A DNA stretch of 64,000 nucleotides from Acidobacteriota bacterium. GTDB taxonomy: Bacteria; Pseudomonadota; Alphaproteobacteria; Caulobacterales; Hyphomonadaceae. The translations under genes and the position numbers were made by a program. The stretch is taken from contig JADJRB010000001.1 of NCBI GenBank assembly GCA_016712445.1, positions 1,612,001-1,676,000 of the forward strand, in the 5' to 3' direction. Of the stretch, positions 52,398 to 60,684 are shown piece after piece (positions within the stretch are counted from its first letter, which is position 1; each line of letters opens with the position of its first letter). The notes under the pieces are model-generated. The model had not been told where the DNA came from and did not search any database. It worked only from the letters and a program-made list of their open reading frames with translations.

Positions 52398-53387
52398 ATG
52401 CCCGACCTGATCCAGGTCGCGTCGCTGATTGGCGGTCTCGTCCTTTTGGCCCTTGGCGGCGACCTTTTGGTTCGCGGCGCCGTGCGAACCGGCCGCGCCC
52501 TTGGGGCAACCCCGCTCATCGCAGGCATCTTCATCGTCGCGCTCGGCACGTCGCTGCCTGAAATCCTGGTGTCCGTCAGCGCCGCGTTCAGCGGCAATCC
52601 GGGCCTGGCGGTCGGCAATATCGTCGGCTCCAGCATCGCGAACGTGTTCCTCGTCCTCGCCGTTCCCGCCCTGATCTTCCCGATCACCGCCGGCGGGCCG
52701 GGGCAGGGGCGCGCCCTGTTCGCCGCCCTTCTGGCAACCGCGCTCTGGATCGGGATGACGGCCATCATGCCGCTCTCGCCCTTGGTCGGCATCTGCTTCC
52801 TCCTCATCCTGATCGGTTATACCGGCCTCAGCCTGTTCGCCGCGCGCCGGGACGAAGTGGCGGGCAAGCCGACCGGCGTGCGCGACCATGAATCTGTCGG
52901 GCCGCCGCTCTGGCGCGCGCTGGTGTACCTGCCGGCCAGCGTCATCCTGCTCGGGTTCGCCTCGGGCCTGATCGTCACCAATGCGGAAAGTCTGGCCCGG
53001 CGGATCGAAGTGCCGGAAGAATATATCGGCCTCACGCTGCTTGCGGTCGGCACGTCGCTGCCCGAGATCGGCGCTTCGCTCGCCGCCGCCTTCCGCAAGC
53101 GCGGCGATGTGCTGGTCGGCAATATCCTCGGCTCGAACGTCATCAACATCCTTGGCGCCGGCGGTATCGTTGCGATGAGCGGCACGGTCGAGATCGCAGA
53201 GCTGTTCAAACGTTACGACCATTGGGTCATGGGCCTTTCTGCCATCATACTTGCACTCCTGATCCTGACGCGGGCACGCATCGGCCGCTTGCTCGGCGTG
53301 TTCCTGCTTCTTCTGTATGCGGTCTATCTTTATGGCCTCGTGAACGGCGTCAGCCTCCTCGGCCTGTTCGAAGCCGTGCGCGGATGA
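52398..53387 (+). CDS. Ca2+/Na+ antiporter, CaCA family (YrbG-like)
   Basis: 329 residues, about ten transmembrane segments in two inverted halves. Each half holds an alpha repeat: GTSLPEILVSVSAAFSGNPG / VGNIVGSS and GTSLPEIGASLAAAF / VGNILGSNVINI, with the conserved acidic residues that bind the cations. Exchanges Ca2+ for Na+ or H+ across the inner membrane. Its stop overlaps the start of the SDR gene (ATGA). Confidence 0.95.
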   Translation: MPDLIQVASLIGGLVLLALGGDLLVRGAVRTGRALGATPLIAGIFIVALGTSLPEILVSVSAAFSGNPGLAVGNIVGSSIANVFLVLAVPALIFPITAGGPGQGRALFAALLATALWIGMTAIMPLSPLVGICFLLILIGYTGLSLFAARRDEVAGKPTGVRDHESVGPPLWRALVYLPASVILLGFASGLIVTNAESLARRIEVPEEYIGLTLLAVGTSLPEIGASLAAAFRKRGDVLVGNILGSNVINILGAGGIVAMSGTVEIAELFKRYDHWVMGLSAIILALLILTRARIGRLLGVFLLLLYAVYLYGLVNGVSLLGLFEAVRG

Positions 53388-54136
53388 CGCCCGGCGGCGC
53401 CCTCGTCACCGGTGCCGGTGCGCGGCTTGGCAAGGCGATGGCCGAAGCGCTGGGCGCCGATGGCTGGAACGTTGCCGTCCATTTTCGCGGCTCCCGGACG
53501 GGCGCCGAGGAGACCTGCGCCGCCATCCGCCAGGCGGGCGGCAAGGCGCAGTCGATCAACTGCGACCTGTCCGACGAAAACGCCCGCAGCGGACTCGTCG
53601 CCGAAGCAGCGCGCCTGATCGGCCGGCCAATCACCTTGCTCGTCAACTCGGCGTCGACCTTCGCGGATGATACGGCAAGCGATCATTCGCGCGCCGACTG
53701 GGACCATCATTTCGAGCCCAACCTGCGCGCGCCGATTCACCTGGCCCAGCAATTGGCCCGCGCGCTTCCGGCGGGCGGGAAGGGCCTCGTGGTCAACCTG
53801 ATCGACCAGCGCGTCTGGAAACTTACACCGCAGTTCTTCACCTATACCCTTTCCAAATCGGCGCTCTGGCAAGCGACCCAGACGCTCGCGCAGGCGCTGG
53901 CGCCTGATATCCGTGTCAACGCCATCGGCCCCGGCCCGACGCTGCAGAGCATTCATCAGTCTGCGGCGGAATTTGCCGCCGAGAAGGCCGCCACGCTGAC
54001 CGGCGAGGGCTCCAGTCCGGACGAGATCGTACGCGCCTTGCGCTATTTCATTTCCGCCGCCAGCGTCACCGGTCAGATGATTGCGGCCGACGGGGGACAG
54101 CACCTGATGTGGCAAACCCCTGATACCCAACTCTGA
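53384..54136 (+). CDS. SDR-family oxidoreductase (pteridine-reductase-like)
   Basis: 250 residues from the ATG at 53384, overlapping the antiporter stop; the frame back to 53222 is internal to the antiporter. Cofactor loop VTGAGARLGKAMAEAL with downstream HFRGSRTGAEE suggests NADPH, NSAST replaces the usual NNAG motif, and the Tyr-x3-Lys pair is in TYTLSKSALWQATQ. These variants are typical of FolM/pteridine reductase-like SDRs, which reduce dihydropterins; substrate not proven. Followed 9 bp later by a PLP lyase. Confidence 0.87.
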   Translation: MTPGGALVTGAGARLGKAMAEALGADGWNVAVHFRGSRTGAEETCAAIRQAGGKAQSINCDLSDENARSGLVAEAARLIGRPITLLVNSASTFADDTASDHSRADWDHHFEPNLRAPIHLAQQLARALPAGGKGLVVNLIDQRVWKLTPQFFTYTLSKSALWQATQTLAQALAPDIRVNAIGPGPTLQSIHQSAAEFAAEKAATLTGEGSSPDEIVRALRYFISAASVTGQMIAADGGQHLMWQTPDTQL

Positions 54137-54145
54137 GGCACTCCC

Positions 54146-55162
54146 TTGAACTTTGCATCCGACACGATTGCGCCGGCGCATCCGCTTGTTCTTGAGGCCA
54201 TGGTCCGCGCCAATTCAGGGGCCGAGGCCAGTTACGGTGCGGACACTGTCACCGCCCGCCTCCGGGAAGTCCTTGCACGGACATTTGACACCGAGGATTT
54301 CGATTTCTGGCTGACCGCCTCTGGCACCGCATCCAACGCCCTCGCGCTTTCCTGTTTCTGCCCGCCGACCGGCGCGATCCTCTGCCATGAGGAAGCGCAC
54401 ATCGAGCGCGACGAACGCGGCGCCCCGGAATTCTTTTCCGGCGGGGGCAAGCTCCGCTTGCTGCCCGGCTTCGGCGCGAAGATCGATCCCGGCGCCTTTA
54501 CCGATGCGGTCCGGGGCAATGATCCGGCCTTTGTTCACGAAACGCCGGTTCACGTGCTTTCCCTCACCAATCTCACCGAGTGCGGCATGGCTTACCGCCG
54601 GGAGGAAGTGTCGGCGTTCGGACAGGCGGCGAAAGATGCGCGGCTTGCTTTTCACGTCGACGGCGCGCGCTTCGCCAATGCGATTGCGGGGACCGCGAAT
54701 TCCGCAGCCGAACTCAGCTGGCGTGCGGGTGTCGATGTCCTGACGCTTGGCTTGACGAAGACAGGTGCGGCGGGCTGCGAAGTGATCCTTCTGTTTGGCG
54801 CCGCCCGAACGAAGGCGGCGGAGTTGCGGGTGAGGGCGAAGCGGTCCGGCCACATGCCGCCTAAAATGCGTTTCCTGGCGGCGCAGGCTGAAGCGATGTT
54901 GACCGACGGCCTCTGGCTGAAACTTGCGGGTCACGCGAACCGGATGGCGGGAATCCTTGCCGAAGGCCTTGAGCGGAAAGGGTTCAAACTGGCTTTTCCA
55001 CGCGAGGGCAATGAAGTTTTCGCCTTGCTGCCGCCGGACGCCGTACAGAAATTGAAGACGGCCGGCGCCGTGTTCTATCCCTGGCCAGGGGGATCTTCGC
55101 GGTTTGTTGCGTCTTGGTCCACGAGCGGGAGCGAAGTCGCCGAACTTCTTGCCGTGCTCTGA
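54146..55162 (+). CDS. Threonine-aldolase-like beta-eliminating lyase
   Basis: 338 residues, fold-type I PLP enzyme. NFASDTIAPAHP opens the protein, the Schiff-base lysine is in LTLGLTKTGAAG and FHVDGARFANA supplies the PLP-pyridine aspartate. Low-specificity threonine aldolases split L-threonine to glycine and acetaldehyde; related enzymes act on other beta-hydroxy amino acids. Its last 88 bases overlap the convergent TetR gene. Confidence 0.92.
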   Translation: MNFASDTIAPAHPLVLEAMVRANSGAEASYGADTVTARLREVLARTFDTEDFDFWLTASGTASNALALSCFCPPTGAILCHEEAHIERDERGAPEFFSGGGKLRLLPGFGAKIDPGAFTDAVRGNDPAFVHETPVHVLSLTNLTECGMAYRREEVSAFGQAAKDARLAFHVDGARFANAIAGTANSAAELSWRAGVDVLTLGLTKTGAAGCEVILLFGAARTKAAELRVRAKRSGHMPPKMRFLAAQAEAMLTDGLWLKLAGHANRMAGILAEGLERKGFKLAFPREGNEVFALLPPDAVQKLKTAGAVFYPWPGGSSRFVASWSTSGSEVAELLAVL

Positions 55163-55785
55163 TCATTTTCGTTGGCGAATGCGGCGCCCAGAAGTTTCTG
55201 AAAATGACGGTAGACAGCGGAAACCTCGATCGGCAAATCTTCCTTGCCACCTAGCAAATACTGGTGCGCCGAGATCACATAAAGCGGCGCGGTTGCGAGG
55301 AGCGACGCGGCGCGCAGTTCGATTTCGTCGCGCTGACCTCCGGGAGATGACCGCAGTTTGATTTGCAGGTTCGAGAGCGATGGTTCCAGCATCTTGTGGA
55401 GATACACACGCCCGACGACCGGATCTGCGAACCCTTCAATAATTCCGAAGGCGTGCGCGCGAATGAACAGGCCGTCGTTCAGGCCGGACTCTGAAGCATC
55501 CAGAAAGTCCCTGATTGCAAACTGCAGGCTTTCGGCTGGCACGCGCAATTCTTGCCAAGTGTCGGCCGTCCGCACCGAAATGTTCTCAATGATTTCGATC
55601 ACAAGCCCTTGGCGATCGCCGAAGTAGTGGCGAAGCGTTGGCTCCGACTGACCAGCCGCCATTGCAAACTGACGCAGCGAAGGCCGCGTCAGCGACGCGG
55701 CGATTGCGTAGTCGGTGAGAGCGTCGAGCAGGTCAGCCCGCTTCTCCCCGAAATCCTGATTTCGGGCTCCGGCTCGTCTTGGCAA
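55075..55785 (-). CDS. TetR-family regulator (paralogue 1)
   Basis: 236 residues. HTH region SLRQFAMAAGQSEPTLRHYFGDRQGL at about 38-64. The body is closely similar to the next gene upstream on the same strand (SEPTLRHYFGDRQ and RAHAFGIIEGFADPVVGRVYL match almost residue for residue). The last ~27 residues (STARSSATSLPLVDQDATN onward) have no counterpart in the paralogue and are encoded exactly where the gene overlaps the lyase, so they look like an extension after loss of an ancestral stop. A 24-bp palindrome lies 24 bp upstream. Target genes unknown; autoregulation likely. Confidence 0.88.
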   Translation of the reverse strand: MPRRAGARNQDFGEKRADLLDALTDYAIAASLTRPSLRQFAMAAGQSEPTLRHYFGDRQGLVIEIIENISVRTADTWQELRVPAESLQFAIRDFLDASESGLNDGLFIRAHAFGIIEGFADPVVGRVYLHKMLEPSLSNLQIKLRSSPGGQRDEIELRAASLLATAPLYVISAHQYLLGGKEDLPIEVSAVYRHFQKLLGAAFANENDQSTARSSATSLPLVDQDATNREDPPGQG

Positions 55786-55809
55786 GGTTCAATTCTCCGT
55801 TGATTTCGT

Positions 55810-55833
55810 ATTGTCTTCTATATAGAATACAAT
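55810..55833. promoter_or_regulatory. 24-bp palindrome upstream of TetR paralogue 1
   Basis: ATTGT-c-TTCTATATAGAA-t-ACAAT: a perfect 12-bp core flanked by perfect 5-bp arms with one mismatched pair between. It lies 25 bp before the TetR start in an AT-rich promoter region and is a likely auto-operator. Confidence 0.72.
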
Positions 55834-55973
55834 TATAAGTAGAATTTCTGGTCGGAGTCTTGCCTTGAGTTGTGTCGTCTAGATGACTCTTGTTTTGAAT
55901 TAGGTCACCCTATCCGAATGTCACGCCAAATTTGTCAGGGGCATCATTCGAACGCTCAGCGAAATCAGTCCGG

Positions 55974-56597
55974 CTACTCGGCCGGCGCCGAGAAGGCGCG
56001 CGACAGCAGATCCTGCAGATGCTCGAAAGTCGCGCCGACGTGCATCGGGAGTTCGCCGCCCCCGAGCACGACCTGGAGAAGTCCGATCAGGATGATCGGT
56101 GCCGTCGCCACAAGCGTTGCGGCGTGAAGCTCCGACGGATCGGTCGGCGTGCCCGGTGTCGCCTGCAGTTTTTCACTGAAGGCCTCGAGTGATGGCTGGA
56201 GCATTACATCCAGATAAACCCTGCCAACGACGGGATCTGCGAAACCCTCAATCAAGCCGAAGGCATGGGCACGCGTGGAGGCGCCATTCATCATGCCTTT
56301 TTCGGCGAAAGCGAGATATTCGCGCACGGCGGGGACCGGCCCGGCGGCAGGTTTGGCAACCTCACTCCAGACGGCACTTGCGCGCCTAGCAATCTCCTCG
56401 ACGATCTCGATGACCAAGTGCTGACGGTCACCGAAATAATGACGAAGGGTCGGCTCAGATTGGCCGGCCGCGATCGCGAATTGGCGCAGCGAGGGGCGGG
56501 TCAGTGCGGCGTTCAAGCCGTAGTCGGTCAGCGTGTTGAGCAGCGCGCTACGTTTCTCGTCGAAATCGTGGTTGCGAGCACCGGCTGGTCTGGACAT
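55974..56597 (-). CDS. TetR-family regulator (paralogue 2)
   Basis: 207 residues. HTH SLRQFAIAAGQSEPTLRHYF and the shared RAHAFGLIEGFADPVVGRVYL core make it a paralogue of the neighbouring TetR, 188 bp downstream on the same strand; the pair arose by tandem duplication. The start MSRPAGARNHDFDEKRSALL matches that of paralogue 1. It lacks the C-terminal extension. A dyad of the same 24-bp length lies about 58 bp upstream. Ligand and targets unknown. Confidence 0.9.
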   Translation of the reverse strand: MSRPAGARNHDFDEKRSALLNTLTDYGLNAALTRPSLRQFAIAAGQSEPTLRHYFGDRQHLVIEIVEEIARRASAVWSEVAKPAAGPVPAVREYLAFAEKGMMNGASTRAHAFGLIEGFADPVVGRVYLDVMLQPSLEAFSEKLQATPGTPTDPSELHAATLVATAPIILIGLLQVVLGGGELPMHVGATFEHLQDLLSRAFSAPAE

Positions 56598-56655
56598 TGT
56601 AAGACTCCGAAAAATTCAACTCTTGGATGAACTTGAGATAAAGGGTCCGCTATAG

Positions 56656-56679
56656 GAGAAAAAATGAATCCATTTTCTC
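56656..56679. promoter_or_regulatory. 24-bp inverted repeat upstream of TetR paralogue 2
   Basis: GAGAAAA (56656-56662) and TTTTCTC (56673-56679) are perfect 7-bp arms around 10 bp, the same overall length as the operator-like site of paralogue 1 but of different sequence. Probable operator of this gene. Confidence 0.5.
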
Positions 56680-56761
56680 TCTTTAGGGGAAACGCCTATT
56701 GTATTGGTCAACGCTGACTGTCACGCAGTTGCGGTACAAGGCATAAAAAGTTCGAGAAAAA

Positions 56762-57142
56762 ATGGACCAGAAAGCCTGTAAGCCGGGTTCTGTTCGCCCC
56801 TTGCGGGGTCTGGCAGCCATTCCTCTGGGACGTTCATCGCTGAACGCCTCACGCGACACACCCGGGGCACGGGTGTCAGACAACCCATGTGTGCCCCCTA
56901 CTTGGTCTTGCTCCGGGCGGGGTTTGCCTTGCCAGCCCTGTTGCCAGGCCTGCGGTGGGCTCTTACCCCACCCTTTCACCCTTACCTCTTGGCCGAAGCC
57001 GCAAGGCGGTTTGCTTTCTGTGGCACTTTCCCTCGGCTTGCGCCGGGCGGCCGTTAGCCGTCGCCCTGTCTTTCTGGAGCCCGGACTTTCCTCCAGCACG
57101 CAGTTACCCACGTGCCAGCGGCTGCCCGGCTTTCTGGTCCGG
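56762..57142 (-). ncRNA. rnpB: RNase P RNA, bacterial class A
   Basis: About 380 nt. Universal blocks read on the minus strand: GAGGAAAGTCCGGGCTCC near the 5' side (from about 57095), GGGTGAAAGGGTGGGGTAAGAGCCCACCG in the middle (core GGTAAGAGCCCACCG, conserved P10/11), and the 3' ACAGAACCCGGCTTACAG. P1 is a perfect 13-bp helix: GGACCAGAAAGCC (from 57128-57140) with its complement (from 56764-56776). A T-rich run follows at 56745-56761. It is the catalytic RNA that removes tRNA 5' leaders. ORFs called across it are not genes. Confidence 0.97.
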
Positions 57143-57224
57143 GCAGGCTTATAGGCCGAATTGTCGTTCGGGAAAAGCACGGGACGCCTCCTGATGGCCG
57201 CCAAGACATAATGGATGCGTACTA

Positions 57225-57803
57225 TTACGCAGAACATAGGGGACTATCCCTAGTTGCGATCCTTCGATCGAGGGCTGCGAGCTCTTCGATGAAGATCTGC
57301 GGCGCGCGCCGGTGGATGCGGGCCGGCAAGGCGGGGCGCCTCAACGGGGCGCAGCCGGACCGGACCCGGCGGGCCAGACGCCGTGCGATCCGGTGACGGG
57401 CGCGGTAGACCGATGCGAGCCGGCCGAGGCGTTCGAGAAACAGGGCATGGCTGAGGTCCGGCGAATCGGGAGCCCGCCCGCCGATTGCGGCCGGGCGCGC
57501 GCGCCGGCGGGGTGTCTCGGTCAGCCGGAACCTCAAGGGCGGACGCGCCGGCGCCGAGGCGCCAAGGGGCGACAGCCTGGCGGCTGGGTCACGCGGCGGG
57601 CAGGGAAGGACCGTGATCTCCATTGCCTCGAGATGGATCAGCCTGCGGAGCATCGCGGAAATGAACGCGAGGGCGTGCAGCGCCATGCGGCGGATTTCCG
57701 GCGTCCACAGCGACTGGTGCGCGCGGGCAAAGCCGCACAGCGCGCCGTGATGGCGCACGAAGAGGCGCCACAGATCTGGAAGCGGCAGGACGGCCATGTG
57801 CAT
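57225..57803 (-). CDS. Unknown protein beside rnpB
   Basis: 192 residues, ATG at 57803 (or 57797). Highly Arg/Ala/Pro rich with HALAFISAMLRRLIHLEAME, a PRDPAARLSPLGASAP low-complexity segment and a C-terminal RAPQIFIEELAALDRRIA helix. No family recognised. The opposite strand also has an open frame (57312-57851); this one is preferred because of its helical ends and an AGGAT site upstream. Arg-rich composition may only reflect GC-rich sequence. Confidence 0.5.
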   Translation of the reverse strand: MHMAVLPLPDLWRLFVRHHGALCGFARAHQSLWTPEIRRMALHALAFISAMLRRLIHLEAMEITVLPCPPRDPAARLSPLGASAPARPPLRFRLTETPRRRARPAAIGGRAPDSPDLSHALFLERLGRLASVYRARHRIARRLARRVRSGCAPLRRPALPARIHRRAPQIFIEELAALDRRIATRDSPLCSA

Positions 57804-58162
57804 ACGGACATCCTAAATCCGCTGCGGACCCTGCCGGATTCAAACGGCTAAAAAAAATCTCGCGGCGCGTCCGGTATCGGCTTACCGCTCCCGCACGGCC
57901 CCTGCCTGAGCCCTGTTGCGGCAGGGAATCTGACAGCTTCGCGCGCGGCCCGCACGCCTGCACCTCGCTGGCGCGGCGCCTTCGCCCACGGCAGGCATCG
58001 CTGCGTTCGCGCGAACTTGTGCAACAAAACCGGCCGCTTTGCGCTGATGCGGCGCGATTAACGAAAAGGTAAGTGCCCGGAAACTTCATCTGCGTAGAAC
58101 GTTCGGACGTACGCAGGTTGCCCGGCATTCGGGTGCCGGCCGCGGAAGGAAAGGCGACCTTC
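57804..58162. other. 359-bp divergent gap between the unknown gene and yihY
   Basis: No convincing gene. CCCTGCC and GGCAGGG (about 57900-57926) form an inverted repeat, and TTAA-N7-GTAA at 58058-58072 is a one-mismatch CtrA-like box about 90 bp before the yihY start. A T8 run on the minus strand at about 57850 has no clear stem. Confidence 0.5.
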
Positions 58163-59023
58163 ATGGAAAGCTGGCGCAGCGATGTGATCCTTCCTGCCCG
58201 GCGTGCGGTCGTGCGCCTGTTCCGGCCGGATGTGCGCATCGTCACGGGCGGCATCGCCTTCTACGCGCTGTTCTCGATTTTCCCGCTGATCTACCTGACG
58301 CTGACCTTGCTGCGCGTGTTCCTGCCGCCGGAACTGGCGACGCAGCTGGCGACGCCGATCAGCAACTTCTTCACCGAGTCGGTCGAGCCCCTGACGGGCA
58401 GCGAGATCCAGACGATCCGCGACATGACGCCGGTGGGCCTCAGCCTTCGCGCCTTCGTGGCGGTGATCCTCGTGATGCTGACCGCAAATTCCGGCGCCAA
58501 GGCGGCGATCACCGGCATACGGATGATTGCCGGCACGCAGGGGCGGACACGCTTCGCGCGCTTCCAGGGCGTGTCATTGCTGCTGACCGGCGCGCTGGTG
58601 CTGATGGTGTGGCTGCTCGGCGCGCTGCAGCTGGTGGTGACGGTCATCGCGCAGGCGGGCGGGGCGGCGATGGGCACGTTCGCGCACAACATTGCGGTGC
58701 TGGCCGACACCTTGTGGATTACGAAGGGCATCGGCGGGTTTGCCGTTTTCTACGTCATCCTCGTGCTCAGCCTGCGCGGGCATATCGAGAAGGGCTCGCG
58801 CGCGATTGCCGCCGGGGCGGCGGCGGCGACGGTCGCCTTCATGCTGGCCACGTTCCTGTTCCAGCTCTACCTGCATTATTCCGTACTCGGAACACTCTAC
58901 GGCGCGCTGGCGTCGGTGATCCTGGGCTTCATCTGGCTGTCGGCTTCGGTGAACGCGCTGCTGCTCGGTGCCGCGCTGGCGGTCGAATGGTCTCAGGCCT
59001 GGGGCGAGGACGCTGCGGAATAG
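58163..59023 (+). CDS. YihY/BrkB-family membrane protein
   Basis: 286 residues from the ATG at 58163 with GGAAGGA upstream; a GTG at 58073 would add 30 unconvincing residues. Six transmembrane segments; the family opening TGGIAFYALFSIFPLIYLTLTLL (core GGIAFYALFSIFPL) and the late YGALASVILGFIWLSASVNALLLGA (core YGALASVI-LGFIWL) are clear. Once mis-called RNase BN; the present view is an inner-membrane protein of unknown transport or envelope role. The end overlaps the convergent amidase by 31 bp. Confidence 0.92.
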   Translation: MESWRSDVILPARRAVVRLFRPDVRIVTGGIAFYALFSIFPLIYLTLTLLRVFLPPELATQLATPISNFFTESVEPLTGSEIQTIRDMTPVGLSLRAFVAVILVMLTANSGAKAAITGIRMIAGTQGRTRFARFQGVSLLLTGALVLMVWLLGALQLVVTVIAQAGGAAMGTFAHNIAVLADTLWITKGIGGFAVFYVILVLSLRGHIEKGSRAIAAGAAAATVAFMLATFLFQLYLHYSVLGTLYGALASVILGFIWLSASVNALLLGAALAVEWSQAWGEDAAE

Positions 59024-59715
59024 GCATCGGCCACCTGCGCCAGCCGGCGCAGGGTGCGTGCGTCTGCCATGCCGGTGACGGCGTCCGGCAGGAAGCGGCG
59101 CTGGAACGCGCGCAAGGTGGCGGGCACGTCCGAGATATCGTAGCCGATGGCAGCGAGCTGGCGGTTGAGGCCGCCGGGATCGCCGCCCATCCAGACGCAG
59201 CCGGCGCCGGCTTCCTCGGGCGGCCAGAGGCCGAGGCCGGCGCCGGCAAGACGCGCCCACGGAAAATGCTCGCCGGGATCGATCTTGCGCTTCGGGGCGA
59301 TGTCCGAGTGCGCGACGATCCGGTCCGGCCTGATGCGGTGATGTTCGACAATCTCGCGGGCGAGCGCGATCACGGCGGTCACCTGCACATCCGGATAGGG
59401 CGGCAGCGCACCGCCGGGGAGCGGGAAATCGTGGCCGCCATTGACGATCTCGATGCCGACGGAGCGGGAGTTGAGATCGTCGTCGCCCTGCCAGGTCGAC
59501 AGGCCGGCATGCCAGGCGCGCTCGGACTCTGGCACGAGGCGGGAGATGCGGCCGTCTTCCCAGACCATGTAGTGTGCCGAGACCTTGGCCTCGGGATCGC
59601 GCATGCGGGCGAGGGCGGCTTCGCCGGATTGCATGCCGGTATAGTGCAGGACGAGCATGTCGACCGCATGGCGGCGCGTGTCATGGTTGGGGCTCGGCGC
59701 GTCTTCGATCTGCAT
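58993..59715 (-). CDS. N-acetylmuramoyl-L-alanine amidase (AmpD/AmiD type)
   Basis: 240 residues from the ATG at 59715, which overlaps the stop of the EamA gene (TGATG). Amidase_2 zinc site: LVLHYTGM histidine, and VAHSDIAPKRKIDPGEHFPW with the second His and the Asp; HYMVWEDGRISRLVPE and NSRSVGIEIVNGG complete the fold. The C-terminal ~70 residues are a peptidoglycan-binding domain (PATLRAFQRRFLPDAVTGMAD). No signal peptide seen, so cytoplasmic AmpD-like muropeptide recycling is most likely. Confidence 0.92.
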   Translation of the reverse strand: MQIEDAPSPNHDTRRHAVDMLVLHYTGMQSGEAALARMRDPEAKVSAHYMVWEDGRISRLVPESERAWHAGLSTWQGDDDLNSRSVGIEIVNGGHDFPLPGGALPPYPDVQVTAVIALAREIVEHHRIRPDRIVAHSDIAPKRKIDPGEHFPWARLAGAGLGLWPPEEAGAGCVWMGGDPGGLNRQLAAIGYDISDVPATLRAFQRRFLPDAVTGMADARTLRRLAQVADAYSAASSPQA

Positions 59716-60617
59716 CAGGAATCCCCGGCCCCGAGTTTCTTGCCGAGGGCCGCTTCCGGCAGCATCGTATTCGGCCTGATGGCGATGAGGAAGACCCCGG
59801 CGAGGGAAACGGCGCCGCCGATGACGAGTTTCCAGGTGAAGGGCTCGTGCAGCAGCTTGACGCCGAACAGGACGCCCCAGAGGGGGGTCATCAGGGTGAG
59901 GGGCGAAAGCATCGAGACTTCGTAGCGCTTGACCAGCGTGTAGAAGGCGGAGTGTGCGAAGACCGACACGCCGAGCACCGCGAAGGCGCTGGCGAGCCAG
60001 ACCGGCCAGCCGCCGGCGAGGTAGGCGGAGACCTGGCCGGTTTCGAGCAGGGCCGAAATGGCGAACAGCGGCGCGAAGCTGAAGAGGCCGACCCAGGCCT
60101 GCAGGTTGAAGGCGCCCATCGGGGGCATGCGCTTCATCACGATGCCGCCCGCCGAGCCAAGCACGGCGGCGCAGAAGATCAGGAACAGGCCGTAGCTGAG
60201 GCTGAAGGAGTTCGGGTCGAAGGCGATGACGACGACACCGGCAAAGGCGAGGGCGATGCCGAGGCCGCGGCGCCAGCGGATGCGCTCGCCGAGGAAGATC
60301 ATGCTCATGATGGTCGACATCGGCACACCGAGCTGGCCGGTGACGGCGGCGGCGGAGACATCCGCATTGGCGAGGCCGACGAACAGCAGCGCGAAGTTGA
60401 GGCAGCCGATCAGCATCGCGATGATGAACAGCGTGACGAGGTTCTTCGGCACCGGGCGCAGGAACGGGATCAGCACGACCGCCACGCCGAGGAAACGCAC
60501 GGCGGCGAAGAAGAGCGGCGGGACGTGGAAGTCGGCGACGACCCACCGGGTCATCACGAGGTTCACGCCCCAGACGAAGCAGACAAGAAAGAGCAGGCCG
60601 AAGTCGCGCAAGGACAT
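59715..60617 (-). CDS. EamA/DMT-family transporter
   Basis: 300 residues, ten transmembrane segments in two EamA repeats (LFLVCFVWGVNLVMTRWVV start, and AGGIVMKRMPPMGAFNLQAW in the second half). Drug/metabolite exporters of this family move amino acids, their derivatives or other small molecules; the substrate is unknown. Coupled by overlapping codons with the downstream amidase gene. Confidence 0.92.
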   Translation of the reverse strand: MSLRDFGLLFLVCFVWGVNLVMTRWVVADFHVPPLFFAAVRFLGVAVVLIPFLRPVPKNLVTLFIIAMLIGCLNFALLFVGLANADVSAAAVTGQLGVPMSTIMSMIFLGERIRWRRGLGIALAFAGVVVIAFDPNSFSLSYGLFLIFCAAVLGSAGGIVMKRMPPMGAFNLQAWVGLFSFAPLFAISALLETGQVSAYLAGGWPVWLASAFAVLGVSVFAHSAFYTLVKRYEVSMLSPLTLMTPLWGVLFGVKLLHEPFTWKLVIGGAVSLAGVFLIAIRPNTMLPEAALGKKLGAGDS

Positions 60618-60684
60618 CGGCCCGCCCTATCAGTCTTTTCCCGGCCCGTGCAGGGGGGACGCGGGGTGAACTTTCGTGACAGAA

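Noticed and set aside
56683..57237. ORFs on both strands across 56.7-57.2 kb
   Set aside because: The sequence is RNase P RNA with all universal blocks; the frames are accidental.
57312..57851. 179-codon plus-strand ORF opposite the unknown gene beside rnpB
   Set aside because: Gln/Arg-rich, no ribosome site and no domain; the minus frame looks slightly more protein-like, though neither is certain.
59716..60546. Long extension of the amidase frame through the EamA gene
   Set aside because: The EamA transporter is clear in another frame of the same strand and the amidase fold begins at 59715.
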